DNA of 22,885 bases from Thiopseudomonas sp964394445 (lineage in GTDB: Bacteria > Pseudomonadota > Gammaproteobacteria > Pseudomonadales > Pseudomonadaceae), in NCBI GenBank assembly GCA_964394445.1, contig CAYMXO010000030.1, positions 1 to 22,885 on the forward strand, given 5' to 3'. Every line of letters begins with the position of its first letter. The stretch's first letter is position 1. Below are positions 7,051 to 15,155 of the stretch, piece after piece. The notes beneath the pieces are model-generated. The model saw only the letters and a program-made list of their open reading frames with translations. It was not told the DNA's origin and did not search any database. The position numbers and the translations under genes are program-made.

Positions 7051-8265
7051 TTACAGCGCATCCAGTCCGCGCTGCAGGTCTGCACGCAGGTCTTCGATGT
7101 CTTCCAGGCCGACGGCAATCCGCAACAGGCCGTCGCCAATACCCATGGCGGCGCGCTCTTCCGGCTTGAGCCGGCCGTGTGTAGTGGTAGCCGGATGGGT
7201 GATGGTGGTTTTGGCGTCACCCAGGTTGGAGGTGATGGAAATCATCCTGGTTGCATCAATGAAGCGCCAGGCGGCATCCCTGCCACCCTTGAGGTCGAAG
7301 CTGACAACTGCACCAAAGCCCCCCGGCTGCTGTTCGCAAGCCAGCTGGTGCTGCGGGTGGCTGGGCAAACCGGCATAATACACCCTTTCCACCTGCGGCT
7401 GCTGCTCCAGCCACTGCGCCAGTGCCAGGCTGGTTTCACAGTGCGCGCGCATGCGCAGGCGCAAGGTTTCCAGTCCCTTGAGAAAAACCCAGGCGTTGAA
7501 CGGACTCATGCTGGGACCGGCGGTACGCAGAAAGCCCATGACCTCGGTCATCAGTTCGCTGCTGCCAACAACGGCCCCCCCCAGACAGCGGCCCTGGCCG
7601 TCGATATATTTGGTTGCCGAATGGACAACAACATCGGCGCCCAGCTCCAGCGGCCGCTGCAGGGCCGGTGTGCAAAAGCAGTTGTCTACGACCAGCAGCG
7701 CGCCGGCCTTGTGTGCAACATTCGACAGCGCCCTGATATCAGCCAGCTCGGCCAGCGGGTTGGAAGGCGACTCGACAAACAACATGCGCGTGTTCTGCTT
7801 GCAGGCAGCTTCCCACTGATCCGGCCGGTCAATGTCAACATAGGTAATTTCGATGCCGAAGCGCGAGAAGTACTTGTCAAACAGGCCGACGGTCGAGCCA
7901 AAAATGCTGCGTGAAACCAGAATATGATCACCGGCACTGCAAAAGGTCATGACCGTTGCCATGATGGCCGACATGCCCGAAGCGGTAGCCACCGCCTGCT
8001 CTGCCCCTTCCAGGGCGGCCAGCCGTTCCTCGAAGGTACGTACTGTCGGGTTGGTATAACGCGAATAGACGTTGCCGGGAATTTCACCGGCAAAACAGGC
8101 AGCAGCCTCGGCAGCGGAACGGAAGACGTAGCTTGAAGTGGTAAAAATTGCTTCACAGTGTTCGGCTTCCGGGCCGCGCGCCTGTCCGGCACGCACAGCC
8201 AGGGTATCGAAATCACTTCCTGCCAGGTCACTGTCCAGGCGCCCTGGTTGCCAATCTGTAGTCAT
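7051..8265 (-). CDS. metZ: O-succinylhomoserine sulfhydrylase
   Basis: MetZ is a PLP-dependent cytoplasmic enzyme that makes homocysteine directly from O-succinylhomoserine and sulfide in methionine synthesis. The 404-residue protein is a full-length Cys/Met-metabolism PLP enzyme. Substrate-site motif YSRYTNPTV is near residue 68, GMSAIMATV near 97, and the PLP lysine is K219 in VVHSATKYIDGQGR. The motif LRTAGPSMSPFNAWVFLKGL is characteristic of the MetZ branch in pseudomonads. The ATG is preceded by AAGGAAG at good spacing. It follows purF by 21 bases and is probably co-transcribed with it, the order found in Pseudomonas. A cystathionine gamma-synthase or gamma-lyase role is the alternative for the fold, but the context favours MetZ. 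Confidence 0.93.
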   Translation of the reverse strand: MTTDWQPGRLDSDLAGSDFDTLAVRAGQARGPEAEHCEAIFTTSSYVFRSAAEAAACFAGEIPGNVYSRYTNPTVRTFEERLAALEGAEQAVATASGMSAIMATVMTFCSAGDHILVSRSIFGSTVGLFDKYFSRFGIEITYVDIDRPDQWEAACKQNTRMLFVESPSNPLAELADIRALSNVAHKAGALLVVDNCFCTPALQRPLELGADVVVHSATKYIDGQGRCLGGAVVGSSELMTEVMGFLRTAGPSMSPFNAWVFLKGLETLRLRMRAHCETSLALAQWLEQQPQVERVYYAGLPSHPQHQLACEQQPGGFGAVVSFDLKGGRDAAWRFIDATRMISITSNLGDAKTTITHPATTTHGRLKPEERAAMGIGDGLLRIAVGLEDIEDLRADLQRGLDAL

Positions 8266-8286
8266 GCTGTTTCTTCCTTGTGTCGG

Positions 8287-9798
8287 TTAGTTGTCGCTGT
8301 TGTGCAACTCGATAATGGCGTTGGCCTGGGGCTTGCCCTCAAAGTCGAGTTCAGCCTGCAGGGTTTCAATCTGGTTCAGGTAGTTCTCGTCAATATCACC
8401 GGTCACATACTGACCATCGAATACCGAGCAATCAAAGCGTTCCACCTTGATCTTGCCGCCCTCCGTGGAGGCAACCAGGTCTTCCAGATCCTGAAACAGC
8501 AGCCAGTCGGCGCCGATCAATTCACAAATTTCGTCTGCCGTGCGGTTGTGTGCAATCAGGTCCTGCACGCTGGGCATATCGATGCCATACACGTTGCGAT
8601 AGCGCACCTCGGGTGCAGCAGAACAAAAATAGACTTTGCGCGCACCGGCATTGCGGGCCATCTGGATGATTTCCTGACAGGTGGTACCGCGCACGATGGA
8701 GTCATCCACCAGCATCACGTTCTTGCCACGAAACTCCAGCTCGATGGCATTCAGCTTCTGCTTTACCGATTTCTTGCGTTGCGCCTGGCCGGGCATGATG
8801 AAGGTGCGGCCAATATAACGGTTCTTGATAAAGCCTTCGCGGTACTTGATGCCCAGACGATGCGCCAGCTCCAGCGCTGAAGTCCGGCTGGTATCCGGAA
8901 TAGGAATGATCACGTCAATATCGTGATCAGGGCGCTCGCGACGGATCTTGTCTGCCAGCTTTTCGCCCATCTTCATCCGTGCCTTGTATACGGAAATACC
9001 GTCAATGATCGAGTCCGGCCGGGCCAGATAGACATGCTCGAAAATGCAGGGGCTCAATTGCGGGTTGCGTGCGCACTGGCGGGTGTGCAGCTCGCCATCT
9101 TCGGTGATGTAGATCGCCTCGCCAGGCTCCAGATCGCGGATCAGGGTAAAGCCCAGCGCATCCAGCGCCACGCTTTCCGAGGCAATCATGTACTCGGTAC
9201 CCTGCTCGGTTTCGCGCTGGCCAAATACGATCGGCCGGATGCCGAAGGGATCGCGAAAGCCGACAATACCGTGACCGGTAATCATGGAAACCACTGCGTA
9301 GGCACCACGGCAGCGCTCGTGCACCCGGCTGACGGCGGCAAAGATATCCTCAGCCTTGGGCCGCAGACAACCACCCTGTCCCAGCTCGTGGGCAAACACG
9401 TTGAGCAATACTTCAGCGTCTGAATTGGTATTGATATGGCGCAGGTCGGCTTCAAAAATTTCCTTGGCCAGCTGGCGCACATTGGTCAGATTGCCGTTTT
9501 GCGCCAGGGTGATGCCATAGGGCGAGTTGACATAAAACGGCTGCGCTTCTGCCGTGCTGGTGCTGCCTTCGACCGGATAACGGACATGCCCGATACCAAC
9601 CTGCCCGACCAGTTCTTTCATGTGCCGGGTGCGAAACACATCGCGCACCAGGCCGTCGGCCTTGCGCAAAAACAGTCGTCCCTGTTTGCTGGTAACCATC
9701 CCGGCAGCATCCTGCCCGCGATGCTGTAATACGGTCAACGCGTCATACAGCGACTGGTTGACCTCCGACTTACCCACAATTGCGACTATACCGCACAT
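8287..9798 (-). CDS. purF: Amidophosphoribosyltransferase
   Basis: PurF makes phosphoribosylamine from PRPP and glutamine, the first committed step of purine synthesis. It has an N-terminal nucleophile glutaminase domain (about residues 1-235), starting MCGIVAIVG with Cys2 becoming the catalytic N-terminal cysteine, and the RHRGQD-like QHRGQDAAG. The C-terminal phosphoribosyltransferase domain has the PRPP loop VMLVDDSIVRGTT. At 503 residues it is full length and of the E. coli type. The start is the ATG at 9796-9798, since the cysteine must follow the initiator Met directly; a TTG nine bases upstream is rejected. AGGGG lies nine bases before the ATG. It sits 80 bases after cvpA, the usual pairing. 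Confidence 0.97.
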   Translation of the reverse strand: MCGIVAIVGKSEVNQSLYDALTVLQHRGQDAAGMVTSKQGRLFLRKADGLVRDVFRTRHMKELVGQVGIGHVRYPVEGSTSTAEAQPFYVNSPYGITLAQNGNLTNVRQLAKEIFEADLRHINTNSDAEVLLNVFAHELGQGGCLRPKAEDIFAAVSRVHERCRGAYAVVSMITGHGIVGFRDPFGIRPIVFGQRETEQGTEYMIASESVALDALGFTLIRDLEPGEAIYITEDGELHTRQCARNPQLSPCIFEHVYLARPDSIIDGISVYKARMKMGEKLADKIRRERPDHDIDVIIPIPDTSRTSALELAHRLGIKYREGFIKNRYIGRTFIMPGQAQRKKSVKQKLNAIELEFRGKNVMLVDDSIVRGTTCQEIIQMARNAGARKVYFCSAAPEVRYRNVYGIDMPSVQDLIAHNRTADEICELIGADWLLFQDLEDLVASTEGGKIKVERFDCSVFDGQYVTGDIDENYLNQIETLQAELDFEGKPQANAIIELHNSDN

Positions 9799-9878
9799 GA
9801 ATGACAACCCCTGCCTAGCAGATTAACTTTGCGCCTGGCGCATTTGCCACCGGCAACCACCCATCGGGCAATCCCGGA

Positions 9879-10373
9879 CTACCGGCTACCCACATCCTGC
9901 CCCAGTCCAAGAACCAGGTTTTTTGACCAGTCGGCCACCAACAGAAAATGCGGAACCAAAACAGAATCACGCCACCAGGCATCATGAACCACCGGTGACA
10001 GGCTGAGCACGCCAACAGCAACCACTACCAGCAGGATGCCGCGCGCCGCGCCAAAAAACATGCCAAGAAAGCGGTCGGTGCCGGTCAGTCCGGTCGCCCG
10101 TACCAGTTGGGCCAGCAAGAAATTGATCAGGCCGCCGGCAATCAGGGTAGCCACAAAGAGTAGCGCACAGGCGCTGATCACGCGCAAGGATGGCGTGTCT
10201 ATATAGGGAGAAAGGTAGCCGGACAGGTCTCCACCAAACATCCAGGCCACAATGCCGGCAACAACCCAGGTTACCAGCGAGAGGGCTTCCTTGATGAAAC
10301 CCCGAGTCAGGCTGATCAGTGCGGAAATCGCAATGACAGCAAAAATAACGGCATCAAGCCAGTTGAACGTCAC
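9879..10373 (-). CDS. cvpA: CvpA family inner-membrane protein
   Basis: This 164-residue protein has four predicted membrane helices (around residues 5-22, 29-47, 63-88 and 103-125). It carries the CvpA N-terminus WLDAVIFAVIAISALISL followed by TRGFIKEALSLVTWVVA. CvpA was named for its need in colicin V production; its everyday role is not settled, though it is linked to envelope stress tolerance. It almost always sits just upstream of purF, as here. The start is a GTG (10371-10373) with only a weak GGA-type ribosome site. Length is normal. Confidence 0.93.
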   Translation of the reverse strand: MTFNWLDAVIFAVIAISALISLTRGFIKEALSLVTWVVAGIVAWMFGGDLSGYLSPYIDTPSLRVISACALLFVATLIAGGLINFLLAQLVRATGLTGTDRFLGMFFGAARGILLVVVAVGVLSLSPVVHDAWWRDSVLVPHFLLVADWSKNLVLGLGQDVGSR

Positions 10374-10529
10374 AACCAGTATCCGAAGAACAAAAAAGGG
10401 ATTCTAACAGAGCCTTCCGGCCCTGATAACCCTTTTCTACACGCAACCAGCGCAACCGGCCAATGCTGCATGCTGTTCCAGCCGGCTGCCCTGCCGGTGA
10501 AACAGGGCCAGCCAGAGAAAATCAACTAC

Positions 10530-11228
10530 TCAGGGTTGATAACGCACCACGAAACAATCCTGCTTGTCGCGAGATTTAAGTTGCTTGCACAGGGCCACCG
10601 CTTCCGCTTCACGAATCAGCGGCCCGATCAGAACCTTGTGCACGCCATCGGCGCTGCGCACATAAGCGGCATAATGCTTGGCCCGATAGGTATCACGCAG
10701 TTTTTGTGCATTTTCCAGGCTGCTCAGGCTGGCCAATTGAATTGACCAGGATACCGGCAGATTGCTGCGATCAATACCCGGTGCAGCAGGCTTGGCAGCC
10801 GGTTTAGCTTTCTGAGGTTGTGGCTGTACAGGTTTGGCCGGCGGCGCAACCGGGGCTACAGGCTTTTCTGCAACCTTCGGCGCGACCACTGTTGGCTCTG
10901 CCACAGGTGGCTGCTCGGTCCGTGCCGGTGCAGGCTCCACCGGCTCGTTTTCAATCAGCACAAACTCCAGTTCCGGCTCGGGCTCCACTTCTGGCTCAAT
11001 CACCGGCTCAAACAGCTCTTCTTCCAGCGGCTCGGGCAACTCGACCGGTTCAACCTGGATATCCGGCACAGGAGGGATCACCGGAGGCGGCGGTGCCTGC
11101 ACTTCCACTCTTGGCAAAGGCGGTTCTTCCTTGCTGGAAAACAGCATGGGCAAAAAAATGATCGCCAAGGCGATCAGTACCAGTGCACCGATAATGCGCT
11201 GCTTGAATTTGTTATCCGTATCACTCAT
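10530..11228 (-). CDS. dedD: SPOR-domain cell-division protein, DedD-like
   Basis: This 232-residue bitopic inner-membrane protein has a short cytoplasmic tail, one membrane helix (about residues 11-30, GALVLIALAIIFLPMLF), and a long Pro/Glu/Val- then Pro/Ala/Lys-rich periplasmic linker (about 35-150). A C-terminal SPOR domain (about 155-230; WSIQLASLSSLENAQKLRDT and VLIGPLIREAEA) follows. SPOR domains bind glycan strands without stem peptides and so locate to the division septum. DedD in E. coli helps FtsN start constriction. Its position between folC and cvpA is the standard one for dedD. The ATG is clear; it follows folC by 87 bases. Confidence 0.9.
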   Translation of the reverse strand: MSDTDNKFKQRIIGALVLIALAIIFLPMLFSSKEEPPLPRVEVQAPPPPVIPPVPDIQVEPVELPEPLEEELFEPVIEPEVEPEPELEFVLIENEPVEPAPARTEQPPVAEPTVVAPKVAEKPVAPVAPPAKPVQPQPQKAKPAAKPAAPGIDRSNLPVSWSIQLASLSSLENAQKLRDTYRAKHYAAYVRSADGVHKVLIGPLIREAEAVALCKQLKSRDKQDCFVVRYQP

Positions 11229-11315
11229 TTGTATTTACCCAAAATCTCCATACCTGAAGCCAATGTGCTGCAGGCTATTTTCACCACGCTCTGACACCGA
11301 TTACCAGCACAGGTT

Positions 11316-12602
11316 TCAAGCCCCCGGACTATCCTGCAGATATTCAAGCACGCTGGCCACTGTAAAGAACGATCCAAAAACGACAATTTCATCGTCCGGC
11401 CTGCTGGCTTCAAGGCAAGCCTGCAGTGCATCGCGAATGTCTGCATGGGCGGTATATTGCTCGCCCGCCTGCTGCAGGTGCTGCTGCAGTTCACCCAGGG
11501 AAAAGCTGCGTGGCGTTGGCAGCGCGGCAATATGCCAGTGATCAAATAGCCCTTGCATGGCGGCCAGTACGCCATCCACATCCTTGTCCATCAGCGCACC
11601 AAACACCGCGTAGCGGCGCCCGGATACCGGACGCTGTTGCAGCCAGGCAGCAACATAGGCTGCCGCCTGCGGATTATGCGCCACGTCCAGCAGCAGGTTG
11701 CGCACACCACCGGCATAATGCAGGCTGAACCGTTGCAGACGACCCGTCAGCTGCGTTTTTTGCAGCACCCTGCCCGTTTCATCAGCAGCCAGCAGCGGCA
11801 GGCCTAGCAAGGCATACACCTGCAGCGCGACAGCAGCGTTTTCCACCGGCAGCAGTGGCAGCGGCAATCCATCAAGAGTCAGTGCTGCGCCGACAGCATC
11901 CTGCCCCTGCCAGCTCCATGACTGTCCAACCTGTGCCAAAGTAAAATCACGGCCACGCAAATACAACGGACTCGACAGCTGTTGCGCCCGATCCAGCAAA
12001 TTTTGCGGGGGTTCAGGATCACCACAGACCGCCGGCACTCCAGCCCGGAAAATACCGGCCTTCTCGCGGGCCACATCTTCACGGGTATGCCCCAGCCAGT
12101 CAGCATGATCCAGGGCAATGCCAGTAACTACGGCCACATCCGGATCAACGATGTTGACCGCATCCAGCCGGCCACCCAGGCCCACCTCAAGAATTGCCAC
12201 GTCCAGACCGGCACGGGCAAAAATCCATAGCGCGGCCAGGGTACCCATTTCAAAATAGGTCAGGCTGGTGTCACCACGCACCTGCTCAATGGCAGCAAAA
12301 GCCGCACAGATTTGTTCATCCGTGGCCTGTACCCCATCGATTTGAATCCGCTCGTTATAACGCAAAAAATGCGGCGAACTGTACACCCCGGTACGCAGTC
12401 CCTGCGCCTGACACATGGCGGCAATCAGGGCACAAGTGGAGCCTTTGCCATTGGTACCGGTGACGGTAACTGTCTTGCGGGCTGGAGACGAAAGCCCCAG
12501 CCTGTCGGCCACATCACGAATGCGCTGCAAACCCAGCTCGATTTCACTGGGATGCAGCTGCTCCAGCCAGCTCAGCCATTGTTCAAGGCTGCGCGGGCTC
12601 AT
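11316..12602 (-). CDS. folC: Bifunctional folylpolyglutamate / dihydrofolate synthase
   Basis: FolC adds glutamate to dihydropteroate and extends the polyglutamate tail of folates in the cytoplasm. The 428-residue protein has the Mur-ligase fold: P-loop TVTGTNGKGSTCALIAAM (about residues 46-63), folate-binding YSSPHFLRYNERIQIDG, the magnesium/omega-loop region ILEVGLGGRLDAVNIVDPDV and the second ATP-site stretch ALDHADWLG, then a C-terminal ligase domain with LLDVAHNPQAA. The start ATG overlaps the accD stop (ATGA), indicating translational coupling. The accD-folC-dedD-cvpA-purF order is widely conserved in gammaproteobacteria. Length is normal. Confidence 0.96.
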   Translation of the reverse strand: MSPRSLEQWLSWLEQLHPSEIELGLQRIRDVADRLGLSSPARKTVTVTGTNGKGSTCALIAAMCQAQGLRTGVYSSPHFLRYNERIQIDGVQATDEQICAAFAAIEQVRGDTSLTYFEMGTLAALWIFARAGLDVAILEVGLGGRLDAVNIVDPDVAVVTGIALDHADWLGHTREDVAREKAGIFRAGVPAVCGDPEPPQNLLDRAQQLSSPLYLRGRDFTLAQVGQSWSWQGQDAVGAALTLDGLPLPLLPVENAAVALQVYALLGLPLLAADETGRVLQKTQLTGRLQRFSLHYAGGVRNLLLDVAHNPQAAAYVAAWLQQRPVSGRRYAVFGALMDKDVDGVLAAMQGLFDHWHIAALPTPRSFSLGELQQHLQQAGEQYTAHADIRDALQACLEASRPDDEIVVFGSFFTVASVLEYLQDSPGA

Positions 12603-13519
12603 TCGGCAGCCTGTTCCTGTGGCTCTGCCTCTGTAACCTCGCGCAAGATCGGACGCACCTGCATCGGCGCCTTGACCAGCTTGCGCAGGATTGCGGCAAC
12701 CCGCGGACGCAGCTCGGGGCGCGGAATGATCATGTCAATGGCACCATGCTCAAGCAGGAACTCGCTGCGCTGGAAGCCTTCCGGCAGCTTCTCGCGCACG
12801 GTTTGCTCGATTACCCGGGGCCCGGCAAAGCCGACCAGCGCCTTGGGCTCGCCAATAATGATGTCGCCCAGCATGGCCAGGCTGGCTGATACACCGCCGT
12901 AAACGGGGTCAGTCAGTACGGAAATGAACGGAATGCCCTCTTCACGCAAACGGGCAATAACGGCAGAGGTTTTCGCCATCTGCATCAGGGACAGCAGGGC
13001 TTCCTGCATGCGGGCGCCGCCGGAGGCAGAAAAACAGATCATCGGGCAACGCTTTTCCAGTGCCACATTGGCCGCCTGGACAAAACGCTCACCCACAACC
13101 GCACCCATGGAGCCGCCCATGAAGGAGAACTCGAACGCTGCCGCAACGACCGGCATGCCTTCCAGGGTACCGCTCATGGCAATCAGTGCGTCGTTTTCGC
13201 CAGTCTGCTTTTGTGCCGCTTTCAAACGATCGCTGTAACGCTTGCTGTCACGGAACTTGAGCCGGTCAACAGGCTCGAGGTCCTCGGCAATTTCTTCACG
13301 TCCGTCTTCATCCAGAAAAATATCCAGCCGGGTGCGCGCGTCAATCCGCATGTGGTGCTCACACTTGGTGCAGACATCCAGCGCCTTCTCCAGCTCGGGC
13401 TTGTAGAGTACGGCATCACAGGCCGGGCACTTGTGCCACAGACCTTCCGGGATATTACTTTTCTTGACCTCGGACCGCATGATTGAGGGAATAAATTTGT
13501 CAACCAGCCAGTTACTCAT
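12599..13519 (-). CDS. accD: Acetyl-CoA carboxylase carboxyltransferase beta subunit
   Basis: AccD pairs with AccA to move the carboxyl group from biotin-BCCP to acetyl-CoA, making malonyl-CoA for fatty acid synthesis. The 306-residue protein opens MSNWLVDKFIPSIMRSE. It carries the four-cysteine zinc ribbon C-x2-C-x15-C-x2-C (C31, C34, C50, C53) and then a crotonase-like carboxyltransferase domain (SFMGGSMGAVVGERF, FSASGGARMQE and DPVYGGVSASLAMLGD). The start at 13517-13519 is chosen because it gives the family N-terminus and has GAGGAG about ten bases upstream; a more distal start adding 14 residues is rejected because it would run through a hairpin and the Shine-Dalgarno. It overlaps folC. 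Confidence 0.97.
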   Translation of the reverse strand: MSNWLVDKFIPSIMRSEVKKSNIPEGLWHKCPACDAVLYKPELEKALDVCTKCEHHMRIDARTRLDIFLDEDGREEIAEDLEPVDRLKFRDSKRYSDRLKAAQKQTGENDALIAMSGTLEGMPVVAAAFEFSFMGGSMGAVVGERFVQAANVALEKRCPMICFSASGGARMQEALLSLMQMAKTSAVIARLREEGIPFISVLTDPVYGGVSASLAMLGDIIIGEPKALVGFAGPRVIEQTVREKLPEGFQRSEFLLEHGAIDMIIPRPELRPRVAAILRKLVKAPMQVRPILREVTEAEPQEQAAE

Positions 13520-13539
13520 TCGTTCAATACTCCTCGTGG

Positions 13540-13568
13540 CACCCGGCATGCCATGTTGCATGCGGGTG
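13540..13568 (-). promoter_or_regulatory. Hairpin directly upstream of the accD ribosome-binding site
   Basis: The arms CACCCGGCATGC (13540-13551) and GCATGCGGGTG (13558-13568) pair over eleven bases with one bulged G and a six-base loop. In the accD transcript this hairpin ends about four bases before the GAGGAG Shine-Dalgarno, so it could influence ribosome access. There is no T-run downstream on the minus strand; on the plus strand TTTT follows, but no plus-strand gene ends here. Confidence 0.5.
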
Positions 13569-13630
13569 TTTTCCTGCCAAAACCCGGGCAGGAGTTCTCT
13601 TGTTTGAAACCCACCGTGGGACGGCTGTCA

Positions 13631-14281
13631 CTATCCTGCCGTCACACGCAAATTGTTACCTTTGATTGCCGTGCGTACCGCATGCATGAAAGCGCGAACC
13701 TTTCCGGCATCCTTGATGCCCTTGCCTGCTTCCACGCCACCACTTACATCGACAGCCCAGGGGTGTACTTGTTCGATTGCCAGACGGACATTATCCACAT
13801 CCAGACCGCCGGCGAGTATCAGCGCTTTGGCTAAATCCCGCGGAATTGTATCCCAGTCAAACACCTGCCCGGTACCGCCCGGAACACCGGCAACATAAGC
13901 GTCCAGCAAAATGCCCCGTGCGCCCGCATAGCCGGCCGCCAGCGCCGCAATGTCCACACCCGGCTGCATGCGCAGCGCCTTGATATAGGGCCGTCTGAAC
14001 GACGCGCAAAACTCCGCGCTCTCGTCGCCATGGAACTGCAACAGGTCCAGTGGCACCTGCTCCAGTACGGCATTTACTTCATCGGCCGTGGCATTGACAA
14101 ACAGTCCAGTCGTTGTCACAAAAGCCGGCAGTGCGGAAACAATTTTACCGGCAGTTGCAGCATCCACCGCACGCGGACTGGGCGGGTAGAAGACAAAGCC
14201 CAGGGCGTCTGCTCCAGCCTGCGCCGCCACCAGCGCATCCTCCAGACGTGTGATACCGCAAATTTTGACTCTAGTGTTCAT
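13631..14281 (-). CDS. trpF: Phosphoribosylanthranilate isomerase
   Basis: TrpF performs the Amadori rearrangement of phosphoribosylanthranilate to CdRP in tryptophan synthesis. The 216-residue protein is a single TIM barrel with the general base Cys8 in VKICGITRLEDA, the LGFVFYPPSPR phosphate loop, LLQFHGDE, the general acid Asp in LLDAY, and the C-terminal phosphate-binding loops LAGGLDVDNV and AVDVSGGVE. The ATG at 14279-14281 lies inside the end of truA, giving an 11-bp overlap and suggesting coupling; longer starts in this frame are overlap artefacts. Separation of trpF from trpBA is typical of Pseudomonas. Confidence 0.96.
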   Translation of the reverse strand: MNTRVKICGITRLEDALVAAQAGADALGFVFYPPSPRAVDAATAGKIVSALPAFVTTTGLFVNATADEVNAVLEQVPLDLLQFHGDESAEFCASFRRPYIKALRMQPGVDIAALAAGYAGARGILLDAYVAGVPGGTGQVFDWDTIPRDLAKALILAGGLDVDNVRLAIEQVHPWAVDVSGGVEAGKGIKDAGKVRAFMHAVRTAIKGNNLRVTAG

Positions 14282-15152
14282 TGTCGATCCCGGCAAAAAC
14301 ATCCGGCATTGCACCCAGAAAGCTGGGGCCCAGCGGGCGCTGCGGCAGATCAAATTCGTCCGGATATTCAACCTGTACCAGATACAGGCCATAGGCCGGT
14401 GCAGTAGCGCCTGCAACCGAGCGCTGACGTGCCTGCAAAACCTGCTGCATCCACTCAACCGGCTTGTCGCCGGCACCGATTTTCATCAGGGTACCAGCGA
14501 TATTGCGCACCATGTGGTGCAGAAAGGCGCTGGCCCGTATGTCCAGCACAATGAAGCGTCCGTACTGCGTCAGCCGGATGCCGTCCAGCGTCTTCACCGG
14601 TGATTTGGCCTGACAGTCGCTATCCCGGAACGAACTGAAATCATGGGTACCCAGCAGCAACTGCGCGGCCAGATTCATGTTTTCCACATCCAGCTGCCTG
14701 TGTGTCCAGGTCACTGCGTCGCCGAGCAAGGCCGGGCGGATCGGGTCCGGATAAATTACATAACGATAGCGGCGGCGTTTGGCGCTGAAACGGGCGTGAA
14801 AGCTTTCCGGTACCTGACGCACCCAGACCACGCTGATGTCTTTTGGAAGGTAGCGGTTGCTGCCAAACAGCCAGGCGGCCGGTTTGCGCACCACGCTGGT
14901 TTCAAAATGCAGGATCTGCTCGCAGGCATGCACACCGGCATCGGTACGGCCGGCACAGACCAGACGCACAGGCTCACCACCGGCCACCTCGGTCAGGGCC
15001 CTTTCCAGCTCACCCTGTACGGTTGGCAGCCCATTGTGCTGCAGCTGAAAACCATAATAGGCCGAGCCGTTGTATTCAACGCCCAGCGCTATCCTGAAAA
15101 CAGCTGCGGCAGTCGTTTCGACTGCCGCAGCGGGTTCGCTTGATGAACTCAT
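14271..15152 (-). CDS. truA: tRNA pseudouridine(38-40) synthase
   Basis: TruA converts uridines 38, 39 and 40 in the tRNA anticodon stem-loop to pseudouridine. The catalytic Asp is D71 in the signature CAGRTDAGVHA. Other family blocks are visible: GVEYNGSAYYGFQ, FHARFSAKRRRYRYVI, GTHDFSSFRDSDCQAKSP and FLHHMVRNIAGTL. The 293-residue protein has a slightly long, Ala/Ser-rich N-terminal tail of about 18 residues before the usual start of the fold. The ATG lies three bases after the fimV stop, so the two are probably co-transcribed. It overlaps trpF by 11 bp. Confidence 0.96.
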   Translation of the reverse strand: MSSSSEPAAAVETTAAAVFRIALGVEYNGSAYYGFQLQHNGLPTVQGELERALTEVAGGEPVRLVCAGRTDAGVHACEQILHFETSVVRKPAAWLFGSNRYLPKDISVVWVRQVPESFHARFSAKRRRYRYVIYPDPIRPALLGDAVTWTHRQLDVENMNLAAQLLLGTHDFSSFRDSDCQAKSPVKTLDGIRLTQYGRFIVLDIRASAFLHHMVRNIAGTLMKIGAGDKPVEWMQQVLQARQRSVAGATAPAYGLYLVQVEYPDEFDLPQRPLGPSFLGAMPDVFAGIDNEH

Positions 15153-15155
15153 GAA

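Noticed and set aside
9799..9807. TTG start three codons upstream in purF
   Set aside because: PurF needs cysteine directly after the initiator Met as its catalytic N-terminus.
14282..14476. Longer trpF start giving 281 residues
   Set aside because: The extra 65 residues lie wholly within truA and are unlike TrpF; MNTRVKICGIT at 14281 is the family start.
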